DNA of 64,000 nucleotides from Fortiea sp. LEGE XX443 (GTDB taxonomy: Bacteria; Cyanobacteriota; Cyanobacteriia; Cyanobacteriales; Nostocaceae), in NCBI RefSeq assembly GCF_015206815.1, contig NZ_JADEXZ010000021.1, forward strand, positions 1 to 64,000, written 5' to 3'. Below, in pieces: positions 27,082 to 36,439 of this stretch. How positions within the stretch are numbered: position 1 is the first letter of the stretch; each line of letters opens with the position of its first letter. A program made the translations under genes and the position numbers. The notes under the pieces are model-generated. The model saw nothing but the letters and a program-made list of their open reading frames with translations. It had not been told where the DNA came from and searched no databases.

Positions 27082-27771
27082 ATGACTTTTCGCCCTGATT
27101 CTAACTTGAGCTTGGTTTCTCCCAACATTAGCGATCGCCTATCATCTAGTGATACTCAGATAAAGCTAGGAATTATGGCTTCTGGGAATGGCAGCAATTT
27201 TGAAGCAATTGCCCAAGCTATTGAAAATGGGCAACTTAATGCCCAAATTCCAGTTCTAATTTACAATAATCCAGGTGCGAAAGCAGCAACACGCGCCGCA
27301 AGTCGTGGTGTTGAAACTGTTTTATTAAATCACCGCGAATACAAAAATCGGGAAGCTTTAGATAGGCAAATAGTCCAGACTCTGCGCCAGTATGATGTAG
27401 ATTTGGTAATTTTGGCTGGTTGGATGCGTCTGGTAACATCGGTCTTTATTGATGCTTTTCCTAACAGAATTATTAATATTCACCCTAGTTTGTTACCGAG
27501 TTTTAAGGGTCTTCATGCTGTTGAACAAGCATTGCAAGCTAGGGTAACAATCACTGGCTGTACAGTGCATTTAGTTTGCTTAGAGGTTGACAGCGGCCCG
27601 ATTTTAGTTCAAGCCGCCGTGCCAGTATTACCAGACGATACGCCAGAAACACTCCACGCCAGGATTCAAATTCAGGAACACCGGATTTTACCACAGGCAG
27701 TTGCGATCGCCTACGGCGGGGTGCAGCCCATCGCGGCTAGTCCACTCCAAGCTAGACTCACACTGCCTTGA
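27082..27771 (+). CDS. purN: Phosphoribosylglycinamide formyltransferase
   Basis: PurN transfers a formyl group from 10-formyl-THF to GAR in purine synthesis. The core begins at residue 28 (KLGIMASGNGSNFEAIAQAI) after a 27-residue extension common in cyanobacterial forms. Catalytic marks are NIHPSLLPSFKG (Asn and His) and the VDSGPIL segment (Asp). The total of 229 residues is a little longer than the bacterial norm of about 210. It converges on the CPBP gene with a single base between the stops. Confidence 0.93.
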   Translation: MTFRPDSNLSLVSPNISDRLSSSDTQIKLGIMASGNGSNFEAIAQAIENGQLNAQIPVLIYNNPGAKAATRAASRGVETVLLNHREYKNREALDRQIVQTLRQYDVDLVILAGWMRLVTSVFIDAFPNRIINIHPSLLPSFKGLHAVEQALQARVTITGCTVHLVCLEVDSGPILVQAAVPVLPDDTPETLHARIQIQEHRILPQAVAIAYGGVQPIAASPLQARLTLP

Positions 27772-27772
27772 G

Positions 27773-28354
27773 TTAACGTTGCTGCATTTTCCAGAAATAG
27801 CTAGAAACCCAATTTGTCATAATATGAGCAACAATCGGCACTAACAAATTTCCACTCAAAAGGGCGCTATATCCCAAAATTACCCCAATAATGGTAGCCC
27901 AAATTACGTAAGGCCATTGTTGAGAACCACTGAGGTGTAAAACTCCAAAGCAAAGGCTAGATACAATCACAGCTACATGATCTAAGCCTAAAGCTGGCAG
28001 CATTACACCTCGAAATAATAATTCTTCACTTAACCCCGGTAGTAAACCCAGCCAAATTAAATCAGGTAAAGCTAAAGGTCTTAAAACTAGTTCTAGATAA
28101 TAGTCTGCACTTTGACGATAGAGAGGCCACAATCGATAAGCTAAACCACTTAATCCGGTGATCATAGCTCCTACACCAAGACCCCACAAAACATCTATTT
28201 CGTTCCATTCCCACTTGAATAAGAAAACACCGCCAAAGCGCAACCAAACTTTAGCGACTGTCCATAATAAAATCGCAGTCACCCCCATCGCTACCAGCAC
28301 TTGGGTACGCGTCAGGTATGGAATTTCTGGTTCTTGTTTTTGTTGTTCTACCAC
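27773..28354 (-). CDS. CPBP family intramembrane glutamic endopeptidase
   Basis: This 193-residue membrane protein has about five helices and the family motif EELLFRG (EExxxR) followed by the FGVLHLSG and GNLLVPIVAHIMTN His-containing motifs. CPBP/Abi proteases include CAAX prenyl-protease relatives; in bacteria many are of unknown substrate and some give bacteriocin immunity. The length is near the minimal size for the family. A G-rich low-complexity stretch (28355-28420) precedes it. Confidence 0.88.
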   Translation of the reverse strand: MVEQQKQEPEIPYLTRTQVLVAMGVTAILLWTVAKVWLRFGGVFLFKWEWNEIDVLWGLGVGAMITGLSGLAYRLWPLYRQSADYYLELVLRPLALPDLIWLGLLPGLSEELLFRGVMLPALGLDHVAVIVSSLCFGVLHLSGSQQWPYVIWATIIGVILGYSALLSGNLLVPIVAHIMTNWVSSYFWKMQQR

Positions 28355-28420
28355 GGGTGTTTAGGGAGTAGGGAATGGGGGAGAAGAGGCAGGGGGAAGG
28401 GTGCAGGGTGCAGGGGAGAA

Positions 28421-29458
28421 CTATTGATTATTAACCAAAGCATCTGGATTGATGCCTGCTTTGAGGGCTACTAATACACCTACTGCTTCTAAATATGAGT
28501 TTACCTTTATGGATTTGATTCCCAACGATTGGGCAGGAACTTGGATTTGAGTTTTATTTTCTTCTACGGTAATTATTTGGCATTGTTTTTCGCTTAAACT
28601 CAGCAAAGCGCTACTGCCACAAGCATTTGCAGGTACGATCGCAGCATCTACTTGATTTGCCCAAATATCTTGTTGTTGAGATGTAAATAATTGTTTCTCG
28701 ACAATAAATTGTGGGGCGCGACTCAAGCCGACAAGGACACTTGGTAAAAAAGTATAGCCTAATTCTTCCGCGGCGGAACGAGGAGATAAATCGGGATAGG
28801 CTGGTGCGCTGACGAGTGCTGGTGAATGGGCGCAAGGAATTTGCAAGTTTCTGACTAGTAAATGGCTAATTACGGCTTCTGCACCTGCTAGAGGGTCTAC
28901 GCCTTTACCTTGGCGGTAGTTTTGGACGGCATCTTCATCCATATCATCGGGGAAACGGGCGACAACTGCGATCGCTTCTGCCCCACTTTTCTTGATGAGT
29001 ATCTCCGCCGCCCTGAGTAAACTATCTGGGTTGCCGATAGTTCCCCAGCTTACACCTGATTGTGCTGTGCGTAATTCTACATTTAACGGAGCATCAGTAA
29101 TTACATAATCTGTGATAGTTAATCCGAGAGTTGCTTTCGCTGCATCAGCAGCTTGCAAGTGTCTTAGCCGCAAATCTGGTTCAATGTCTTGGTCTAAAAG
29201 TAAACCTATTTTATTATTACGGACTGGACGTAAACCCCAGCATCCAGCGGCAAATTTGTCAAGTCCGTAACCTTCCACATAGAAAGCGTTGGGAATGTTC
29301 CAATATAAACTTGCGCCGTTGAGGACATTGGGGTGAGTGATCAGGCGATCGCAAACCTGTGCTAATGTTCTAGCAACTGGTATCGCATCTCCGGCATAAC
29401 CCCCAATCGCCGCCCCAACGCCAGTAGGTACAATCAAAATAGCAGTGTAAGGACGCAT
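28421..29458 (-). CDS. DUF3326 domain protein
   Basis: This 345-residue soluble protein begins MRPYTAILIVPTGVGAAIGG and continues GDAIPVARTLAQVCDRLITH, with ADAAKATLGLTITDYVITDA in the middle and VDPLAGAEAVISHLLVRNLQ later, all conserved in a cyanobacterial/plastid-lineage family named DUF3326. The internal sequence is free of membrane segments. Function is unknown. The alternating GxG-type loops look like a nucleotide- or cofactor-binding alpha/beta protein, but I cannot name the fold. Confidence 0.8.
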   Translation of the reverse strand: MRPYTAILIVPTGVGAAIGGYAGDAIPVARTLAQVCDRLITHPNVLNGASLYWNIPNAFYVEGYGLDKFAAGCWGLRPVRNNKIGLLLDQDIEPDLRLRHLQAADAAKATLGLTITDYVITDAPLNVELRTAQSGVSWGTIGNPDSLLRAAEILIKKSGAEAIAVVARFPDDMDEDAVQNYRQGKGVDPLAGAEAVISHLLVRNLQIPCAHSPALVSAPAYPDLSPRSAAEELGYTFLPSVLVGLSRAPQFIVEKQLFTSQQQDIWANQVDAAIVPANACGSSALLSLSEKQCQIITVEENKTQIQVPAQSLGIKSIKVNSYLEAVGVLVALKAGINPDALVNNQ

Positions 29459-29545
29459 GTTAAGTGCTGAGTGCTAAGTGCTGTTAGCGGTAGCGGGGCG
29501 TTCAGCCCGTGCTGAGTGCTAGAAAAAACTAGCACTGCTATACAC
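29459..29545. repeat. Short degenerate repeats GTGCTGAGTGCT
   Basis: The unit GTGCTGAGTGCT or a near copy occurs three times between 29463 and 29521, around a short GC-rich segment. This type of tandem seven-to-ten-mer is common between Nostoc genes. Confidence 0.5.
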
Positions 29546-29731
29546 TTAAAACTCAACATTTCCTGTAGTAACGATTGCTTCAACAGTAGCTTTTTGTTGG
29601 TCTTCATCCACAGAAGTAATAGCCCAACGCAGTGGTTCACCTTGTTTTTTCAACTTGGCTTCAATGGCTTTTTGTAACTCCGTAGGAGTTTCTTGGATAT
29701 CGATTTCTGCGGTAATAAAATGAGTAGTCAT
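29546..29731 (-). CDS. Conserved small hypothetical protein
   Basis: The 61-residue product (MTTHFITAEIDIQETPTELQ onward) is hydrophilic with a predicted beta-alpha-beta pattern and resembles small cyanobacterial proteins of unknown function. The gene is preceded by AGGAG. An ATG two codons earlier (29737) lies only two bases from that site, while the ATG at 29731 is eight bases away, so the second is favoured. It lies 101 bases downstream of a ferredoxin gene on the same strand and may be cotranscribed with it. Confidence 0.7.
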   Translation of the reverse strand: MTTHFITAEIDIQETPTELQKAIEAKLKKQGEPLRWAITSVDEDQQKATVEAIVTTGNVEF

Positions 29732-29774
29732 CGCCATTTCTCCTGTTAATTGATTTGTTCTACAATAACCGAAT

Positions 29775-29829
29775 GAAGTCTGAAATATTAAATCTTATTT
29801 TTCAGACTTCAGACTTCAAACTTCATACT
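29775..29829. repeat. Heptamer STRR with hairpin
   Basis: GAAGTCTGAAA (29775-29785) pairs with TTTCAGACTTC (29800-29810), followed by further CAGACTTC/CAAACTTC/CATACTTT units. The same repeat family lies at 38757 and 42106. It sits between the ferredoxin and the small gene. Confidence 0.65.
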
Positions 29830-29832
29830 TTA

Positions 29833-30150
29833 CTAGTCTTTCCCAAATTGCAACTGATAAACTATTTCTTCTTTTTCAGTCTCAATTTTCAAATCAGAAC
29901 GAGGATAAGAGACACAAAGTAATGCGTAACCTTGTTTTTGCAGTTCTGGACTAACGCCCATACCATCAGTTTGGTTTACAGTTCCTGCGGTAATTTGCGC
30001 GGCGCAAGTTGTACAAACACCAGCATGACAAGAACTCGGTAGTTCCAAACCAGCAGCATCGGCAACTGATAAAATAGTTTCATCTTCAGGAACTTGCAGA
30101 GTTAGAGTTTTACCTTGGTGATGCAGTTCTACGGTGTAGGTTTTGGACAT
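29833..30150 (-). CDS. Plant-type 2Fe-2S ferredoxin
   Basis: This 105-residue ferredoxin has the iron-sulphur cysteines C41, C46, C49 (CHAGVCTTC) and C79 (ALLCVSYPRSD). The spacing C-x4-C-x2-C and a fourth Cys about 30 residues on are exact for the plant/cyanobacterial [2Fe-2S] fold. SSCHAGVC in place of the photosynthetic PetF sequence YSCRAGAC suggests a specialised ferredoxin similar to the bacterial-type FdxH or low-expression group. It is likely cytosolic. Confidence 0.9.
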   Translation of the reverse strand: MSKTYTVELHHQGKTLTLQVPEDETILSVADAAGLELPSSCHAGVCTTCAAQITAGTVNQTDGMGVSPELQKQGYALLCVSYPRSDLKIETEKEEIVYQLQFGKD

Positions 30151-30380
30151 ATACTAAAAAATGGGATGCAATAGACAAACTGATTATTATATCGGAACTA
30201 AACCTCGTCTACTTTGAGAATCGTAGTTTTTTATCGAGATGATGAGATTGCTTCCTTACGTCGCAATGACACAACAGAATAATCAAAAACTCCAGATACC
30301 AACATAGATGAGGTTTATTTAAATTATTGCAGATATATACCCAACACCGAAACCACATAACTTGGTAAGGAAATCAATTT

Positions 30381-31139
30381 TTATAAAAAATCGGGGTCAA
30401 TATTTAACTCCCGCAACTTAGCAGCTAGACGTTCTGCGCGTTGCTTTTCTTGTTCTGCACGTTGCTTTTCTTGTTCAGCACGCTGTGTTTCTTGTGCTGC
30501 TAATTCTTCCGGTGTCGGCAATAACTCCCCTTGTACCGTGAAATAACGTAATTGATTGTTCTGCACACCTAAGTATAAGTCTAACTGCTGACTCCATAAC
30601 CAACCTTGGGGATTTGGTTCTATGGGTTGGTAATTTCCATCTACTAGATGAAACCCAGCAAATTCTAGATTATTTGGATCAAACCAAAAATATTCTAGTG
30701 TGCGAAAGGTATCTTGGTAGATTTGTTTTTTTAAGCCTTTATCTGTGGCTTTTGTAGAAGAGGAAAGTAACTCCACAATAATATTGGGGTACTTACCGTC
30801 TTCTTGCCAGATTACCCAACTTTTGCGGGGTTTTCTTTCACAGCCTTGCACGACAAAAAAATCTGGGCCGCGAAACTTTTCTGATTTGAGTTGACGTTCA
30901 CTGTAGTAAATTGTCAGATTTCCAGCAGCATAAAAGTCATTGCGATTTTGCCACCACAATTCTAAACACTGTAATAACAGAATAATTTGGCGTAGATGTA
31001 AATCGCTTTCCAATGGTGGTTCTTTACTTTCGATATCTCCTGGTGGGAATATTATATCTTCTATTGGTAGGTCACTTTCAATATCTCCTGGTGGAAATAT
31101 TATACCTTCTGCTGGTTCTAATTCTTGGGCGACTGTCAT
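30381..31139 (-). CDS. Uma2 family endonuclease with N-terminal duplication
   Basis: This 252-residue Uma2-type protein contains FRGPDFFVVQGCERK with the conserved Asp, VIWQEDGKYPNIIVELLSSS with the conserved Glu, and DKGLKKQIYQDTFRTLEYFW. The N-terminus carries two copies of EDIIFPPGDIES separated by three residues (also visible in the DNA), a recent small duplication. The C-terminus is a Gln/Glu/Arg repeat (AEQEKQR two copies) followed by LRELNIDPDFL, the standard ending in this family. It is downstream of nothing and separate from its neighbours. Confidence 0.85.
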   Translation of the reverse strand: MTVAQELEPAEGIIFPPGDIESDLPIEDIIFPPGDIESKEPPLESDLHLRQIILLLQCLELWWQNRNDFYAAGNLTIYYSERQLKSEKFRGPDFFVVQGCERKPRKSWVIWQEDGKYPNIIVELLSSSTKATDKGLKKQIYQDTFRTLEYFWFDPNNLEFAGFHLVDGNYQPIEPNPQGWLWSQQLDLYLGVQNNQLRYFTVQGELLPTPEELAAQETQRAEQEKQRAEQEKQRAERLAAKLRELNIDPDFL

Positions 31140-31657
31140 GATTTTGATTGGGGCTAGAAGTAGTATTATCTTTTGTTGGATGCACAGATGTTATTACTAT
31201 CATAATCTGGCTGATTGATTATGATTTGCGTAGGCGAAGCATCGGCGTAGGTGAAGCATTTTCAACGAAACATCTTGAGATTGCTTTGATTTTGCTTGTG
31301 TTAGGGACTTTACCAGAGTTCTATAATAATCACAGAGAAATTAGTTAAATTTGCTTAGTTATATTTATGAATTGCCTTTCCTTAAAAACTGTATCTGTAA
31401 GTTTACCTTTAGGCATTGGTTCGATGTCTTGTAGGATGTTGAACCCACAGAACGCAAGGCGGCTTGGTCGCTGTATGTGGAATTAGTGCGCGCATTGCTG
31501 TGCAACCTTTAGATTGGATTGGAGATTTTATATATGGGGTTGGAGATTTTATATATAGGATTATATATGGGGTTGGAAATTTTATAACTCCGGTAGGGAG
31601 GGGGGAATAATAATTAACTCGTTTTGTATATTTGTATGGGGAATTTTAAGTAGGAAT
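31140..31657. other. Intergenic region with short repeats
   Basis: This stretch of about 520 bases contains a pair of GCGTAGGCGAAGCAT-like units near 31230-31260 (a frequent Nostoc interspersed motif) and a tandem AT-rich repeat at 31516-31588. Short open frames here have no protein-like composition. Confidence 0.5.
31516..31588. repeat. AT-rich tandem repeat
   Basis: The unit GGGTTGGAGATTTTATATAT occurs three times with few changes (starting about 31516, 31536 and 31569), with a partial GGATTATATAT between the second and third. It lies just upstream of a small membrane protein gene and could affect its promoter. Confidence 0.75.
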
Positions 31658-31915
31658 ATGATTATTTTTCTTCCTATTCCGGTGGCGCTGCTTAGTGTAT
31701 GGGTTGGGTTTGTATTCTTTCCTCGCAATACTTGGTACGGTGAAGGCGGTTTATTTGGTTTGTTGTATGTGCCTGTGGACTTGTTATTAATTTTTATATT
31801 ATTGTCATTTGGTTTTGGGGGTGAAATATTGTTTAATGGAACAGTGTTGGGTGGGTTATTTTGGGTGTGTTTTTTTGTTTTTTGTGGTTTTTTGTACGCA
31901 CGATTTAAAGGCTAA
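31658..31915 (+). CDS. Small hypothetical membrane protein
   Basis: The 85 residues hold three strongly hydrophobic segments (LPIPVALLSVWVGFVFF, LLYVPVDLLLIFILLSFGFG, VLGGLFWVCFFVFCGFLYA) and little else. A TAGGA site lies just before the ATG. I do not recognise the family. The composition is low-complexity (Phe, Leu, Gly, Val), so chance open frame is possible; the hydrophobic pattern argues for a real membrane protein, without certainty. Confidence 0.45.
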   Translation: MIIFLPIPVALLSVWVGFVFFPRNTWYGEGGLFGLLYVPVDLLLIFILLSFGFGGEILFNGTVLGGLFWVCFFVFCGFLYARFKG

Positions 31916-32254
31916 CATCTAAGGCTTTTCAACATTTATAAAGATTTATTACAAGCCCCAAATGCACAGAAGAATCAACATCTCATAATTCCGATACCTA
32001 GCACTGCGGGGTTATAGCAATTCGTCTGAATAAATTTTTCTGCTACCTGCTGCACCTCTGTACTTTCAGTAGATGTAGGTTGGGTTAAGCGTAGCGCAAC
32101 CCAACATTAAACGAGAGTTGGTTTTAACTGTCACACTGATGAAAATCTTGGCAGTATTTTTGTGAATTTACCACAGACTAAATTGAATGTAATCACATTT
32201 TAATCGGCAACGCCAGAAAGCAATCTCTGTCAATCAATAATATAAACACTTGAA
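31916..32254. other. Intergenic region with dispersed hairpin
   Basis: GTTGGGTT (32079-32086) and AACCCAAC (32098-32105) form a hairpin that belongs to a cyanobacterial repeat often seen as GTAGGTTGGGTT...AACCCAACAT. No gene is seen in the 339 bases. Confidence 0.5.
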
Positions 32255-32551
32255 TCATGGCTTTACTGTGACTGCCAAATGTAAGCCTAAAGCATCTAAC
32301 AAAGAATTTAGACTGTAAAACTCAATTTCTCCTTTCTCTGATAGCATTTGGTCAAGTTTATTGTAGAGTTTCTTGACTTGTCTAGAAAGCTGCTCCACTC
32401 CACCATGCGATTCTATGACATTTTGGAGTGCTTTACTCAACATTTTCGGGTCGCCTTCTTCTAAAACAACTTCAATATAAGCTGCTGCTTCTAGTGGTTT
32501 TTTTAAGTCTTGTATCAGTTTTTCGTGATAGCTTGTACTTCTAGGCATCAT
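32255..32551 (-). CDS. HigA-like antitoxin (addiction module antidote)
   Basis: This protein of 98 residues (or 97 from the second of two adjacent ATG codons) starts MPRSTSYHEKLIQDLKKP and continues EAAAYIEVVLEEGDPKMLSK; it contains a helix-turn-helix-like HGGVEQLSRQVKKLYNKLDQ. This is the pattern of the probable addiction module antidote family that pairs with RelE/HigB-like toxins. An AGGAG site lies upstream. Its start overlaps the end of the toxin gene by 11 bases, so the two are translationally coupled, with the toxin first as in higBA. Confidence 0.82.
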   Translation of the reverse strand: MMPRSTSYHEKLIQDLKKPLEAAAYIEVVLEEGDPKMLSKALQNVIESHGGVEQLSRQVKKLYNKLDQMLSEKGEIEFYSLNSLLDALGLHLAVTVKP

Positions 32552-32879
32552 CTCTACTCCTGTAGTCTTGCCAATATTCTTTAGCTTTAGCAATATCTTT
32601 ATCTTGAGTACTTTTATCCCCACCACACAAAAGAATAATAATTGTTGAACCTTCTTGACCAAAGTATATGCGGTAGCCAGAACTATAGTTTATTCTAAGT
32701 TCAAAAACACCATCACTAACTGATTTACAATCACCTAAATTACCCTCTTCTACTCGGTCTAGTCTTGCTCTAATTTTAGCTTTTGCTTTTCTATCCCACA
32801 GAGAATCAAACCACTCAGAAAAAATATCTATACCATCAGGTCTTAAATAATTCCTAATTTCTGTTGGTTGAATTTCCAT
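32541..32879 (-). CDS. RelE/HigB-like toxin (addiction module killer protein)
   Basis: The 112-residue product begins MEIQPTEIRNYLRPDGIDIF at the chosen start (an earlier in-frame ATG exists five codons upstream). Marks of this family are FSEWFDSLWDRKAKAKIRAR, LDRVEEGNLGDCKSVSDGVF, LRINYSSGYRIYFGQEG and ILLCGGDKSTQDKDIAKAKE, ending WQDYRSRDDA. These match the Gp49/HigB-like toxins that inhibit translation. It precedes and overlaps its antitoxin, and 24 bases separate it from the upstream DUF433 gene. Confidence 0.87.
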   Translation of the reverse strand: MEIQPTEIRNYLRPDGIDIFSEWFDSLWDRKAKAKIRARLDRVEEGNLGDCKSVSDGVFELRINYSSGYRIYFGQEGSTIIILLCGGDKSTQDKDIAKAKEYWQDYRSRDDA

Positions 32880-32903
32880 GATAAACTTGAGCAAAAATCG
32901 TTA

Positions 32904-33194
32904 TTATTGATTTAATCTAGCTTTAATAGCTGAATGAACTAATTCATCGGGGACATGATTACGCTCAATGTATTCATTAATTTCTGCTTGATTATCTAAG
33001 TAAAAACTCAAAGCATCAAAGACTTGGGCTAAAGTTAAATGAGGTAAATGTAGCGGTATTTCTTCTGGTCTAATACCTAAACGCCAATTTTCAACAATTG
33101 CTCTCACAGGCGTTCTAGTTCCCGTAATAATTGGTTCACCCGATAAAATATCAGGCTGTCGGGTAACATAACGAGAGTTTGTTGTAGCTGTCAT
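32904..33194 (-). CDS. DUF433 family protein (possible antitoxin)
   Basis: The 96 residues contain the DUF433 core ILSGEPIITGTRTPVRAIVE and LPHLTLAQVFDALSFYLDN, a small helix-turn-helix fold. Members are usually the antitoxin encoded before a DUF5615 PIN-like toxin. No such toxin gene follows here; instead a RelE-type pair begins 24 bases later. Either the partner was lost and replaced or the three genes form a mixed module. Confidence 0.82.
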   Translation of the reverse strand: MTATTNSRYVTRQPDILSGEPIITGTRTPVRAIVENWRLGIRPEEIPLHLPHLTLAQVFDALSFYLDNQAEINEYIERNHVPDELVHSAIKARLNQ

Positions 33195-33446
33195 ACTAAG
33201 GAAACTTTTGGCAGTATCTCTGTTAATGTATCACAGTCTTAATTAGAGGCGATGCCTACGCATTTCATCGGCACATCCTGAAAATCTTGTTAAACTCTGC
33301 GATCGCCATTTGTGAGAAGTTAGAGTAATTACACTTTTGTCAAGAAGGTGCGAAAAAAAGCGAAAGCCAGTCTTAAAGCTGGATTTCGCATGGTTTTGAC
33401 TATTCCTAAATCTTGATTTTATTTAGCTGCAAAGTACTGAATGGGG

Positions 33447-34094
33447 TTACTCTGAACCTGTACCAGTCTCACCGGTGTTAGAAGAACCGCTATTTGATGT
33501 GTCGTTTGATTGGTTTGACCTTTGAGGTACAGTGGTTTCAGAAGTATTAGTTTTACTACCAGCCGCGGGGGTATCAGCAGAACTATCCCTTGGAGGAGTT
33601 GTCTGCGTTCCTGAAGTTGTAGGCTGTTGTGGGGGAACGGTAATGTTAATATCTGGAGGCGAAGGTATAGTGACAGTTGGAACTTGCGGTTGTGGAACCA
33701 CTACAGGTACTTCTGTGGTTCTTTCAATGATTGTGGTTTGTTGTGGTGAAGGAGTCACTATTGGTTGAGTTTCTTGAATTACTGTTTCTCTGGGTTGGTT
33801 AAAATACCAAAATGCACCAACAATTAAACCAGCTACAGAGGTGAGAAAAATCCCTAATAACAAACCAACAGACGCATTTTCATGATCACGCGCAGCTAAA
33901 TTAGCTTGTTGGTAGTGACGTTCTGTTTCTCGACCATTTGCATAACCATTTTTATACGTGTTGACATGGTTGGGATTGTTGTTAACTGTTTCACTGGTGC
34001 GTGTTAAGTTAGTGTGGGTGTTACCCTGAATGTCAGTGTAAGATTCTTGTCTAGTTTCGCTGTTATGAGTTTCGCGATCGCCTGAATTTGTCAT
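33447..34094 (-). CDS. Hypothetical membrane-anchored Thr/Pro-rich protein
   Basis: The chosen start (ATG 34094, MTNSGDRETHNSETRQESYT) is preceded by TTTTAGGAG at a good distance; the frame stays open 22 codons upstream without such a site. The 215 residues comprise a polar Asn/Thr-rich N-terminal part, one helix (SVGLLLGIFLTSVAGLIVGA) around residue 85 and a long C-terminal part rich in Thr, Pro, Ser (PVVVPQPQVPTVTIPSPPDI, then TSGTQTTPPRDSSADT). It has no recognised domain; a linker or surface protein is likely. Confidence 0.65.
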   Translation of the reverse strand: MTNSGDRETHNSETRQESYTDIQGNTHTNLTRTSETVNNNPNHVNTYKNGYANGRETERHYQQANLAARDHENASVGLLLGIFLTSVAGLIVGAFWYFNQPRETVIQETQPIVTPSPQQTTIIERTTEVPVVVPQPQVPTVTIPSPPDINITVPPQQPTTSGTQTTPPRDSSADTPAAGSKTNTSETTVPQRSNQSNDTSNSGSSNTGETGTGSE

Positions 34095-34345
34095 ACTATT
34101 AATTACACTCCTAAAATCTGTGTTGGCAAAACTAAACCCTTGCTCCAAAAGAAATTGCAATACTAATCGGCAAAGGTTTCAATAAATTTGAGTTGCTTTT
34201 TTTACTTGGCTTTTAATGATATTCAGCATAGCCTCTGTAATTGCACAGATGGTTCTATCTAAAGATGGGAGTTTATCATCTGCCAAAAGAATGAGTATGG
34301 TGTAGATATATGCAGTTATTAGCTGACTGTCAGGCAGAAATTTTA

Positions 34346-34387
34346 GCGATCGCCTAAATATGGTCAAACTTGTTCATAGGCGATCGC
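34346..34387. repeat. Inverted pair of HIP1 sites
   Basis: GCGATCGCCT (34346-34355) and AGGCGATCGC (34378-34387) are exact inverted copies spaced by 22 bases, upstream of the tocopherol cyclase gene. They could form a hairpin in the leader. HIP1 sites are very frequent, so chance pairing is possible. Confidence 0.5.
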
Positions 34388-34411
34388 GCATACTGAAACA
34401 TAGACAACTAG

Positions 34412-35512
<1,101 letters not shown>

Positions 35513-35544
35513 AACTACTGCTATTATATTTATGCCTCGTAACT

Positions 35545-35618
35545 GGGGCTGTAGCTCAGATGGATAGAGCGAGCGCCTCCTAAGCGCTAGGTCGTGCGTT
35601 CGAGCCGCACCAGTCCCG
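35545..35618 (+). tRNA. tRNA-Arg (anticodon CCU)
   Basis: A full cloverleaf can be drawn: acceptor GGGGCTG with CAGTCCC (one G-T pair), D arm GCTC...GAGC, anticodon stem AGCGC/GCGCT with loop CTCCTAA giving anticodon CCU, a five-base variable loop and T arm GTGCG-TTCGAGC-CGCAC. Discriminator base is G. CCU reads AGG. No 3' CCA is encoded. There is no sign of an integrated element at its end. Confidence 0.96.
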
Positions 35619-35837
35619 TCGTTATCTAAAAATTTAGTAAAAATATAGTCGGCTGGATTGAGGAAATCTGCTAATATTCCGTAAATTTCGGCAAATGGCG
35701 TGTATATGTAATTGAAGCTGTATTAACGGAAATTTAGCTGAATTAAAATTGGTGGATTTAACTAAAGTCTGCTACTTTACGTATTTTTTTAATTTATTCA
35801 GAAAATATTACATCGCAGTACACAAAATCATAGAGCC

Positions 35838-36434
35838 TTGAAGAATAATCTATTGTTTACAGGTAAATCTTTTCGGTTTATGGTTCTTGCTCTACCCCTA
35901 TTAATGTGGTTGGGTTACAAAGAAGCAAAAAAACAATACACGCAACCCCAAGCGGTATTAGTCTTAGGTGGTTCAACGAAAAGTTTAGAGAGAGAAAAAT
36001 TTACAGCGCAGTTTGCTCGGAAGTATCCAAATTTACCAATTTGGATTACTGGTGGTAGTCCACCTAGACACACTCGCAAGGTATTTGTCAAAGCTGGTGT
36101 TGATCCCAAGCGTTTACACTTGGATTACGAAGCGGTAGATACAGTTACAAATTTTACCAGCTTAGTAGATGATTTGCAAGCTCGTGGTATTAAAAGAGTT
36201 TATTTGATTACTTCCGATTTTCACATGCGACGTGCTTGTGTCATTGGTGAGATAGTTTTAGGTAGCCGGGGAATTGACTTTAAAGCTGTATCAGTACCCT
36301 CTGAAAAACCACCTGAACCAATTGAAAAATCCATCCGCGATGGAGCTAGAGCCTTGGTGTGGGTAGCAACTGGTTATACGGGTGCGAGTGATGGTAACAA
36401 AAGGCGTAATCTATTGGGAGCAGGCAGTAATTAA
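35838..36434 (+). CDS. YdcF/ElyC family protein (DUF218)
   Basis: This protein of 198 residues has a DUF218 domain: AVLVLGGSTKSLEREKFTAQ, YPNLPIWITGGSP, DPKRLHLDYEAVDTVTNF and ARGIKRVYLITSDFHMRRA. YdcF/ElyC proteins are linked to envelope or peptidoglycan functions, or bind nucleotide sugars. One N-terminal helix (MVLALPLLMWLGYKEA) anchors it. Two starts are possible: the TTG at 35838 used here or an ATG at 35880 (residue 15); neither has a good ribosome binding site. Confidence 0.82.
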   Translation: MKNNLLFTGKSFRFMVLALPLLMWLGYKEAKKQYTQPQAVLVLGGSTKSLEREKFTAQFARKYPNLPIWITGGSPPRHTRKVFVKAGVDPKRLHLDYEAVDTVTNFTSLVDDLQARGIKRVYLITSDFHMRRACVIGEIVLGSRGIDFKAVSVPSEKPPEPIEKSIRDGARALVWVATGYTGASDGNKRRNLLGAGSN

Positions 36435-36439
36435 TAATT

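Noticed and set aside
31148-31348. Short plus-strand frame between Uma2 and the AT repeats
   Set aside because: It crosses a dispersed GCGTAGGCGAAGCAT repeat and has no protein-like pattern or start signal.
34179-34367. Frame of 62 codons before the tocopherol cyclase on the minus strand
   Set aside because: No ribosome binding site, no recognisable composition, and it lies in a repeat-bearing leader region.
35545-35618. tRNA-Arg as an integration site for a genomic island
   Set aside because: No integrase gene and no direct repeat of the tRNA 3' end were found in the surrounding sequence.
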